From: Adiantum capillus-veneris
Lineage: Eukaryota > Streptophyta > Polypodiopsida > Polypodiales > Pteridaceae
DNA: 64,000 nucleotides
NCBI GenBank assembly: GCA_014529385.2
Contig: CM043952.1
Coordinates: 61,458,119-61,522,118 of the forward strand
Direction of reading: 5' to 3'
The notes beneath the pieces are model-generated. The model was not told the DNA's origin and searched no databases. It saw nothing but the letters and a program-made list of their open reading frames with translations. The translations under genes were made by a program, and so were the position numbers. This document shows positions 55,314 through 64,000 of this stretch, piece by piece. Every line of letters begins with the position of its first letter. Positions within the stretch are counted from its first letter, which is position 1.

Positions 55314-58300
55314 ACTTGTGCAAACTGTTCTTGATGCTTTGTCAGATTCTTACCAGACTTTTGCTAGTACTTGGAGACTTATGACCCAAGGAAATCCTGA
55401 AGTTGTCAAGTTTGATGTATTATGCACATTGTTGTGCAAGAGTCACTTTCCAAAAAAACAAGACTAGGCAGTGTGCAGTTGAACAATCTTTTATTGCAGC
55501 TCAAAGAAAAGGTGGGAACAACAATGTAACCACTTCTTATGGTTCTGTTGTGAGTGACAAAACTTTTGTTCCTAATGCTTCTGCTGACAGCACTTCGTCT
55601 GGCAATTCTAGTGATAAGATAAAAAAGAAGATGCGTTGCCATTATTGTAAGCTAATGATCACTTGATTTAGCAGTGTCCAAAATTAAATGCAAAAGAAGC
55701 TAAGAAGAACGAGGTTGGATCCACTACAGGGTCCAATACAAGTGCAGCAATTGTAGACTCTTTTGTCAAAAGATAATGTGATGTTGATGTTGATGTTGAT
55801 GTTGATGCAGGATGGGCATTTAGTGCAAAGTGCACTTATGATTCTATTGTCCATGATGCATGTATGTCACCTGCTACACATTCACATGTGTGGTATTTTG
55901 ACAGTGGTGCTACAAAGCACATTAACTCACATCGTGATTTATTTACCTCTATTGAGTCTGTCCCTCAAGGGGGAATACGGTGACTTGTGCCAACAATGCC
56001 ACTTATCATGTTCAAGGAGTTGGAAAGATTGTGCTTAATCCTGCAAATGGAAGTTCTTTCACACTTGTTGATACATTGTATGGACCTGGGATCAAAAAGA
56101 ACCTTTTGTCTATATCTGCACTTGCTAGACTTGGCCTCATAGTCAAATTTGTGGATGATAGATGTACAGCTCATGATCTCAACTTTGGTGATGAAATTGT
56201 TGCATCTGGCCTTTTGTGTTGTGGGCTATATAAGCTCACTTTGTATAACAAGTGTGGACAAAATTTTGCAAATGCAGTTGCAGATTCAAGGGATGTTTCA
56301 GATGCAAAATTGTGGCAAGCACGTTTTGGGCATCCAAATTTTGTCAGTTTGCTGCGTTTGCAGAAATCTGATATGGTTGCTTCTTTGCCACCTCTTGAAG
56401 GACCTATCAAACATGTTTGTGAAGGCTGTATTTTGGGTAAAATGTAGCATGCTAAGTTTCCAAAGGATGGGTCAGTTCGTGCTACATGCAGATTGCAGCT
56501 TGTGCATAGTGATGTTTGTGGGCCTATGCAAACTTCGTCCTTGGGAAATTACTTGTACTTCATGACTTTCATTGATGACTACTCCAGGCATGCATGGGTA
56601 TATCCATTGAAAGCAAGTCTAAAGTGTTTATGTGCTTCAAGCAATTTCTTGCTATGGCTGAAAATGTCTCAAAATGTACTATTGGCACCCTCCGTTTCGA
56701 TCGAAAGCTAAGTCCAAAGTGTTTATGTGCTTCAAGCAATTTCTTGCTACTATGGTTGAAAATGTGTCGAAATGTATTATGGACACCCTCCAGAGGGAGG
56801 AAGTATATGTCTCATGAATTAATGCATTTTTGGCTAGTCGTGGGATAAAACACCAATGTATAGTGTCGTCTACGCCTCCGCAAAATGGTGTTGCTGAGAG
56901 GAAAAACATGTCTCTTACGGAAATGGCATGATGTATGGTCAAGAGTCAAGCTTTACCACATTTATTTTGGCCCGAGGCTGTCATGTGTGCCACTTATGTA
57001 CTCAACAGGTATCCTACGAAAACGTTGCAGTCTATGACTGCATATGAAGCATGGCATGATAGAAATCCATCTATTGAGCACATGCGTGTTCTTAAATGTT
57101 TGCCTTATGGTTTAGTGCCACAAGCGTAGTGCAAAAAATAGGATGATAAGACTGTTGGTTATAGTTCTGAAAGCAAAGGTTACAGGTTGTACCATCCGCA
57201 AACAAAGCGTACATTGTTCTCACGTGATGTTACGTTTGTGGAAGATTATGTTCAGCCTTGCTGTCATGTACTAGAGATAGTAATGTAAGATCACAGGACA
57301 TTTATGACAATTTTATTGCCTCTTTTCAGTGGTGGAAGTTTGAATGTAGATTCAAATGAGTCAAATGTACAGCCTATGGGGGTTTTTGAAAATGTTACAG
57401 ATCAGCCCATTACTGATGCAGATGTACATGATGTACTTGATGAGGAAAGGGCAGAAAATGAGCAGGCTAGATGTATGCCAAAATGGCTCATGTACACTTT
57501 GTGTGATAGTAAATTGGATGCACCTTTATCTAGTCATACTCGTTCAAGTTCTCCCAATGCCTCTTATGCATCAGATTGTTATGTTTTGGTTGTGTCCAGC
57601 TTATGTGATATAGAGGAACCTCTATCTTTTGATGAAGCATAGAATTCAAAAATTGGATGGCTACCATGCAATCAAAATATGATGCACTTATAGAAAATGA
57701 CACATGGACTTTATGTGCTTTCCTCCTGGAAAAAAGGCCATTGGTACAAAGTGGGTTTACAAGTTGAAGTGCAAGCCGGATAGTGAGGTTGATCGCCATA
57801 AGGCTTGACTTGTTCCAAAAGACTATGCGTAACAAAAAGACATAGATTATGAAGAAACTTTTTCTCCCACTTATCGTAGGACTACTGTTCATTTTCTATG
57901 TACACTGGCAACTCATTTTGGTTGGGATGTACATCAATCTGATATTGTTACTTCTTTCTTGAATGGTGACATTTTTGAGGAAGTCTATGTAACGCAGCCT
58001 CACGGTTTTGTTAAGAAAGGACAAGAGGACAAAGTGTGCAGATGTAAGACGGCTTTCTATGGGTTGAAGCAATCTCTTCGTGCTTGGTATGAGAAAGCTG
58101 GGTTGCAGCAATCTCCTCGTGCTTAGTATGAGAAAGCTGACACTCATTTGGTCAAATGAGGCTTTCATAACAGTCCAACAGAAAGCACATTGTATGTCAA
58201 GCATGATGGCGATGTACTTCTCATTGTTGTTCTTTATGTGGATGATTTGTTGATCATTGGTCCCAATGAGGCACATATTGTTGAATTTAAGGCTGATTTG

Positions 58301-59190
58301 AATGCTACTTGAAAGATGAAATATTTGGGGCAGTTGCATCATTACTTGGACATACAGTTTAAGGAGTGTGATGGTGGTATTGCATTGTGTCAAAAAAGTT
58401 ACATAGAGATATTGCGACCAAAGTTTGGACTTGAGGATTGCAAACCTATTGCCACTCCCATGGAAACAGGTTTGAAGTTGAGTCTACATGATGTTGGTGA
58501 TCTTGCTGATGTCACTCTTTACCAAAGTGTCGTTGGCTGACTCATTTATGTATGCAACACGAGGCTAGATATTCAGTTTGCACTCTCACGGGTCAGCAAA
58601 TTTATGCATAGCCTAGGGTCTAGCATTGGTAGGCAGTCAAGAGAATTTTTTCCTACTTGAGTGGCTCTTTGCATCTTGGCTTGTTTTATCCCAAGGGGGG
58701 ATCATTGCCACCGTATTTACATGCTTTTTTGGACTCAGATTGCGCTGGTTGTTATGACACGCGAGTGTCCACAAGTGGTTTTTGTTTCATGCTTGGCAGT
58801 TCATGTTTTCATGGTTGAGCAAGAAGCAACCTACTGTTGCCACTTCCAGTTGTGAGACTGAGTATAGGACAGTCTTCATAGCTACGGTTGAGTGTGTATG
58901 GCTCAGACGCCTTATGTATGATTTGGGTGTTGGACAGGACATTGCCAACATCATCTACACTGATAGTCAGAGAGCATTGGCAGTTGTGAGGAAGCCAGTT
59001 TTTCATGCTTGCACATAGCACATTGAGGTGCATTACCACTATGTCAGGGAGAGGCTCTCAGCAGGAGAGATCACCGGCTTGGCTTATGTGCCAACACATG
59101 ACAACCTTGTAGATCTTTTCACAAAGGCATTGTCTCATGAGAAGTTCAAAGCTTTCTGCAAAGCTTTGGGCTTGCTCCCCTTTGTGGATT
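55314..59190 (+). pseudogene. Copia-X gag (rest) and pol
   Basis: Resumes at LVQTVLDALSDSYQTFASTW. Then come a damaged zinc knuckle (CHYCK, frameshifted), protease WYFDSGATKHINSH, integrase HPNFVSLLRLQKSDM with CEGCILGKM, core VHSDVCGPMQTSSLGNYLYF and FIDDYSRHAWV, and GVAERKN. RT gives KWVYKLKCKPDSE, WDVHQSDIV, LYVDDLLII, and RNase H gives CETEY and TDSQRALAVV, ending before the PPT. There are numerous stops, frameshifts and small internal duplications: a duplicated segment around 56610-56760 ('agcaatttcttgct' twice) and one around 58065-58130 ('caatctc(t/c)tcgtgct' twice). Its spelling often preserves codons that became stops in copia-2. Confidence 0.9.
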
Positions 59191-59259
59191 GATCCTGTCC
59201 TCAGAGCATGGCACTTCCCTTTACTCTTCGTGCCAGCCCTCGTTCACCACATCACTCCC

Positions 59260-59267
59260 AGGGGGGA
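59260..59267 (+). promoter_or_regulatory. Copia-X polypurine tract
   Basis: AGGGGGGA before the 3' LTR, as in copia-2. Confidence 0.85.
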
Positions 59268-59269
59268 TT

Positions 59270-59468
59270 TGTTACCATATACATGTGGTAGTGATGTGTG
59301 TGAACACACTGGGACCGTCGGGGCATTTTTTCCCCCCGTGCATTGTATATACGACCATCACTCTAGGGCTATCTATTTTTCCATTGCACAGTAGTAATAC
59401 ACTCTTTGTTGTGTGCCTTGAGCTTCCTTCATCTTTTCCAAACTGTGTGTGTTTCCCTAATTCCAACA
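59270..59468 (+). repeat. Copia-X 3' LTR (199 bp, internal deletions)
   Basis: TGTTACC...CCAACA. Relative to the 227-bp LTRs it lacks the 'ctctttaggaggttttttcc' segment and a few other bases. Followed by ATCTT. Confidence 0.9.
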
Positions 59469-59516
59469 ATCTTAAGTCTATAAGTGAAGGGTGAGTTTAG
59501 GAAATGAAAAGACACA
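59469..59516. repeat. Host repeat, copy b, middle piece (copia TSD and LINE TSD)
   Basis: Starts with the copia-X duplication ATCTT and ends with GGAAATGAAAAGACACA (59500-59516), the left copy of the LINE duplication. Aligns with 12165-12226 of copy a. Confidence 0.85.
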
Positions 59517-60633
59517 AAAGTGCAATAGATCAGCTTGGGTACTGGAATGGGGTGAATTAACTAGATACTTCCAGGACTCCATCTCACATTGGTCCCCGTG
59601 GTTGTGCAAAATTGCTGGTGTAATCTTTAACTCTTATTGGAGATGTAATTGCAAGAAGGGTGAACAATAAAGGACTCCAATGGATTATCGACTTCTGGGA
59701 TGGTAACATTAAGGATTGGAAATCCTATAACCAGCTGAATGCCCAGTTTCAACTCGATGGCACTGAGAAACTACTAATTAGCACAGTTGTAGAAGGCCTA
59801 GGTAATATTTTGATGCCGGTTTGGGATTCTTCTTTCGAGTGGAAAGCTTGAAATTGGCGCAAGAATTGCCTTTTTTCAAAACCTCAAACCAAGGGCATTT
59901 ACCAAGCATTAGTGTACGAGGCAGATTGGTTCGGCCCCTTGAACAAAAAAGTGGAAGTTGCAATGGTCGGAAGCTCAATGGCTTAAAGTCGCAAAGAACA
60001 TTTGGAATCCAAAGTGGCCACAGTTCATGAAGGTTTTTCTCTGGAAGGTGTTGTGGGTGGCTCTTCTGATAGGTGTCAAGATTCATGCATGTGGTATCAG
60101 TTCTGATAGATGTTCAGGGTGGAATTTGGCTAGCGAAGACCTCACCCACCTGTTCATAGAATGCCCGGCTATTAGAGGCCTGGCAAGAAAAGTTTGCAAA
60201 TGGATGCAAAGAACATGGAAGATAGTATTCTTTAAGAAGGATCTATGACTTGGTCGGAAACATTTTCAAAATCCCGCGCTTCTAGTCTGTACTCAAATTG
60301 CCAGCTATACTGCTTCTTCAATAATCTTTGGAAGGCCAAGAACTATCGAGTTTTTGGCATTAACCTATCTATGACTAGTTTCTCACAGAAAGTTCAAGAA
60401 AGTAAGGAAATGACATTTGCGATAGGAAAAGGGCAAAGTTCCGATGACTTGATTAGGGCGACTCTCGCCATTCGGTCGAGCCGTCCTATGTAAAGATTAG
60501 TTAATAGTTTGGTACATGATACGGTTGATGTAACTATCTGTCACTTAAGGCTCGACATGAGCTTGAAGTGGATCTCTACATTTCTTGATGGAATTCTAAT
60601 GCAATCACTCACAATCTGAGTTTTGCAAAAAAG
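59517..60633 (+). mobile_element. 5'-truncated L1-type LINE insertion, copy 2
   Basis: Flanked by a perfect 17-bp duplication, GGAAATGAAAAGACACA (59500-59516 and 60634-60650), and ending in a short A-rich tail, as expected for target-primed reverse transcription. It encodes only the RT C-terminal part: WDSSFEWKA, WSEAQWLKVAKNIWNPKWPQ, FMKVFLWKVLW, then the zf-RVT segment C-x3-NLASEDLTHLFIECP and RKVCKWMQRTWKI. Stops and shifts are present. Same family as 9896-11925 but less decayed; the shared part begins at 'gtgcaatagat', which is where copy 2 is truncated. Confidence 0.9.
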
Positions 60634-60686
60634 GGAAATGAAAAGACACATGAACGTGGAAAGTCAAAAGACTTTTTGTGTCCAGG
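60634..60686. repeat. LINE right TSD and host repeat, copy b, next piece
   Basis: Right TSD 60634-60650, then 'tgaacgtggaaagtcaaaag' matching copy a, ending in TGTCCAGG (60679-60686), the left duplication of the MITE. Confidence 0.85.
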
Positions 60687-60904
60687 TAGTGTTCGGGAAA
60701 AATCATTTTCACAAACATACAAAAATCCCTTTAAGACAAATCTGAACTGGAAATTTTACAATACTAACCAATATTTTTGCAAAATTACACTATTTTCCAT
60801 GTATTTTAAGCGGAATTTTCTCCTTTTTGCCCTCCCCTCAACCGGCTATTTTGATTTTGCAACCGGCTCAAGGCTAAGCTGAGGCACACTTTTCCCGAAC
60901 ACTA
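60687..60904. mobile_element. hAT-like MITE (218 bp)
   Basis: Terminal inverted repeats TAGTGTTCGGGAAAA (60687-60701) and TTTTCCCGAACACTA (60890-60904) pair perfectly over 15 bp. Flanks TGTCCAGG and TGTCCAAG match at 7 of 8 positions, an 8-bp hAT-type duplication. No coding capacity. Its TIRs do not resemble those of the 5.9-kb hAT. Related, decayed sequence occurs near 63420-63520 and 63570-63740. Confidence 0.88.
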
Positions 60905-61375
60905 TGTCCAAGTGGTCGAGTGCATATTGGTATATTTGTGTTCCTCTTCTCCTTTGTTTTTTTCTGTCAAGGTGGTTTTCTTCTCTGTAGAGTGCTTTGG
61001 AACTATGTAGGTAGTGATTATATATTTTTTAAAGTCATTAGGAATACCTTATGTATTTTTTTAAGCCATTACCAATACTTGATATGCAAGTTCTTAGAAG
61101 CATCATGCATACGTAATTGGTCAAAAGATGTGAAAAGGTCGGTTCGGGTTGTTCGAAACCTATTCCAATAAAATAATGCCACCTCATATATTTAGGAGGC
61201 TTTGAGGTTGGCTCAAATTTCAAGAATTTAGTTCAAAAGTATTAACTTTGGAGAATTTTTGTTCACAAATATGGTTTTCACCTTCTCATAAAGGCATAAA
61301 GGGGTGGTGGAAAGAATCAAAAGTTGGTACCGTAGAATCATTCTCCGGTTGGTGTTTTGTACATGTGTTGTGGGT

Positions 61376-61377
<2 letters not shown>
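60905..61377. other. Host repeat continuation and unannotated sequence
   Basis: The first ~45 bp end the host repeat copy b ('tgttcctcttctccttt', compare 12330 in copy a). The remainder shows no gene or repeat that I recognise. Confidence 0.45.

Positions 61378-61423
<46 letters not shown>
61378..61423. repeat. Poly(G) homopolymer, 46 bp
   Basis: Uninterrupted G run followed by AA and seven G. Would form a G-quadruplex; also a typical site for sequencing or assembly error, so its length is uncertain. Confidence 0.8.
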
Positions 61424-61424
<1 letters not shown>

Positions 61425-61560
61425 AGGGGGGGTTTCCTTTTTACAGCGCACTTTACCCATTTTGAGATATTTTGCCCGTTTTTTGATGGGTGAAAAAGAA
61501 AGCTAACCTTAAAAAAATACCCAAGAATTTCATAAAATTTGGGAAATATGAAGGTGTAGG

Positions 61561-61681
61561 GAATGGTCATCCACTGACAATTCCTTGAAAGAAAGAGCGA
61601 CCACATGGCCATCGACGAAACGGACGTCGAAAGCCATGGTGGGAGCACTTTTGGAAGGGAATGGTCAATGGATGACCATTC
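61561..61681. repeat. Short inverted-repeat element (121 bp)
   Basis: GAATGGTCATCCACTGAC (61561-61578) pairs with GTCAATGGATGACCATTC (61664-61681) with one mismatch, and pairing can extend a few bases inward. Possibly a small MITE; no target duplication found. Confidence 0.6.
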
Positions 61682-61719
61682 TCAGCCGCCAAATGTCGAA
61701 GGGAGGGGAGCAATGCAAC

Positions 61720-61818
61720 TTGCACAAACGACACAAAGGATGCGAGTTGCTCAGATACTCAGTTGCGCAAACGACACAGAGGACGCTCAGTTGGGTAGAC
61801 AACACAGAGGACGCTCAA
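61720..61818. repeat. 28-bp minisatellite, about three copies
   Basis: Units ending 'gacacagaggacgctcag' at 61763-61790 and 61791-61818, with a diverged first unit near 61720. Confidence 0.75.
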
Positions 61819-61942
61819 TTACATGGAGTCAATTTTTCATATGCTGACATGGCGAATGGTGGTTAATAATTTGATTGTTGACGTGTGACCAAATCATTTG
61901 CATAGCTTGAAAATCATTCTCCATGCGGATGTGGCTTTCCAA

Positions 61943-61963
61943 TCTATACTATATATTAAGTGG
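61943..61963 (+). mobile_element. Helitron-like 5' terminus (candidate)
   Basis: TCTATACTATATATTAAG preceded by A; plant Helitrons insert between A and T and begin TC with an AT-rich start of this type. Near-identical starts lie at 62766 and 63844. No CTRR-ending hairpin was identified, so extent is unknown. Confidence 0.35.
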
Positions 61964-62091
61964 ACTATGATTCCGATGGACACGTGTCATCTTTTGAGCC
62001 TCTGGCCAATCCAGTCCGAAGGTAGACGAATAGACAAGGAGTATAAGACGTAGCCGAACAGGTAGACCAACTCACCCCGCCATTTCTGCAC

Positions 62092-62094
<3 letters not shown>

Positions 62095-62159
<65 letters not shown>
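62095..62159. repeat. (GA)n microsatellite
   Basis: Uninterrupted GA, about 64 bp. Confidence 0.97.
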
Positions 62160-62160
<1 letters not shown>

Positions 62161-62337
62161 TTTCCATAGTTGTTGTCCCATGTGACGCAAAGAGAGAGAG
62201 AGCTCTGTGTGTGTATTCGCGCTGGACTCGGCCTGCTGTGTTTAATTGGTGGCAGCTTTATTAGTGATGGATTTTGTATGACGCATTTTTCCTAAACATT
62301 GAGTCCAATCAAAGCATAAGCTCCAACTTTGCAGTCA

Positions 62338-62925
<588 letters not shown>

Positions 62926-63299
62926 GCGCAACTGAACGCGACGTGACACGTCGTCTTGCTCTGCAATGTTAATTGAAGAGAATACATAGGTGCACGAGTG
63001 ATTTAACACTGGCATCTGGATACTTCTGCAATATATGCGCATTATGTCGCCTTGCAATTTTAGGGAAGAGATAGCCAGCCTGCAACTTAGCCATATTAGA
63101 GTTTCCAGGTACCTTTGTAATCATTGCAACTTTCTCCATCGGCTCAGCAAGACACGATATTTTGAGGATGGTGCCCTTGCTTCTGCCTTCGATGCGTCCT
63201 TACTTACTTCTGCCTTAGATTAGGAACATAAATACAAGGGTATTTTGGTAACTTTTAAAATTTGGGAGATATTTTGGGAATTTCCACAAATTAGAGGGG

Positions 63300-63525
63300 T
63301 ATTTTGGTTTGGTAATTTTACCAAAAAAAAATCAATCAGACGTTTGCTTTGGGGTAGTTTCAGAGAGAATTTTTTTCAAGATAGATGATTTTTTTGCAAT
63401 TTAACTCTATTTTCTTGAATTTTCCAAGCAGACTTTCTCCTTCTCCCCGTTCCTTCAACCGGCTGTTTTGATTGTTCAATTCGATTGGTCAAAGCTTAGT
63501 TGACGCACTTTTCTTGAACACTGAT

Positions 63526-63559
<34 letters not shown>

Positions 63560-63669
63560 AGTTTAAGCACCTACTCCCTGTGTTTGAGAAAAATCATTTT
63601 TCCACACATACAAAATTCATTTCCTTGATTTTGTCAAGAGGAAGTTTTAGAAAATTATGCTTTTTTTCT
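63300..63669. other. Decayed MITE-like sequences and (CA)n tract
   Basis: Segments such as 'gagaaaaatcatttttccac' and 'accggctgttttgattg' resemble the termini of the hAT-like MITE at 60687-60904. A (CA)n tract lies at 63526-63556. No gene. Confidence 0.5.
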
Positions 63670-63774
63670 GGAGTTTCACACTTTTTTCTCTATTTTGGGC
63701 CGAAATTTCTCCTTTTCCCCTTGCCTTCAGCCAGCTATGTTCCCTGCAGCCCCGACGACCTAGGTGAATAGTGT

Positions 63775-63840
<66 letters not shown>

Positions 63841-64000
63841 TCATCTATACTATATATGAAAGAGGAATTCAGGTGGCCACGTGGTTGAAAATGGTTTTGT
63901 CTGGCCATACTTGCCTGAGTGAGGTGATACCAATAGAACCGGCGAGTGTGCTCTGAGTCGGACCAAACGACGCGCGTGACACACACGCGCACAAAGTTTG
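63670..64000. repeat. 330-bp direct repeat, right copy, cut by the window edge
   Basis: Second copy of 62600-62925, with a longer GA tract (63776-63837). Whether the pair is an LTR pair, a tandem duplication or two insertions of one element cannot be decided because the right end is outside the window. Confidence 0.9.

Overview
This window looks like a repeat-rich, gene-poor stretch of a land-plant nuclear genome. It holds Ty1/copia elements with a tRNA-iMet-type primer site, Ty3/gypsy elements with the plant PBS forms TGGCGCC/TGGCACC, L1-type LINE remnants, hAT transposons, MITEs and very long GA/GT microsatellites. A fern or other seed-free plant is my guess; nothing here proves the clade. 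I see no intact single-copy host gene, tRNA, rRNA or CRISPR array.

Left part (1-12.6 kb). A decayed gag fragment lies on the minus strand at the left edge. A 5.9-kb hAT-type DNA transposon follows (1991-7870), with a perfect 8-bp target duplication. It carries a BED zinc-finger remnant on the plus strand and, on the minus strand, a protein-kinase pseudogene and a second unknown multi-frame gene. It abuts a 460-bp hairpin MITE with arms of about 211 bp (7877-8336). An L1-type LINE remnant (9896-11925) and a tandem host repeat come next.

Central part (12.6-59.5 kb) is one nested insertion. The outermost layer is a copia element ('copia-X') whose LTRs lie at 12607-12833 and 59270-59468, flanked by the same 5-bp duplication ATCTT. 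Its body is split by about 41.7 kb of later insertions. These are: a decayed gypsy element 'C' (13615 to about 24.4 kb), itself split by a complete copia ('copia-2', 17082-22215, TSD CAAAC); an unrecognised retroelement-like block 'D' (about 24.6-30.97 kb); and a gypsy element 'A' (30968-54781), itself split by a 10.9-kb pol-less LTR element 'B' (38752-49649, TSD GTCAA, 959-bp LTRs) that has captured part of a DEAD-box RNA helicase.

The most unusual biology is in the gypsy family. Both A and C encode, downstream of the integrase and in addition to (A) or without a retained (C) conventional protease, a second retropepsin-like domain followed by a chain of W-x-P-K motifs. B keeps gag, protease and the W-x-P-K chain but has no RT, RNase H or integrase. 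The leaders of B and D both hold arrays of CG-centred palindromes of unrelated sequence.

Right part (59.5-64 kb). A 5'-truncated LINE with a perfect 17-bp TSD and a 218-bp hAT-like MITE have inserted into a diverged copy of a repeat also present at 12.13-12.35 kb, which serves as a paralogous empty site for copia-X, the LINE and the MITE. Microsatellites, a 46-bp G homopolymer, Helitron-like 5' ends and a 330-bp direct repeat follow.

All coding regions carry stops or frameshifts except short stretches. B has long in-frame modules separated by single stops and LTRs differing at roughly 17 positions by eye, so it is among the youngest insertions. All family calls come from reading motifs, not from database searches.
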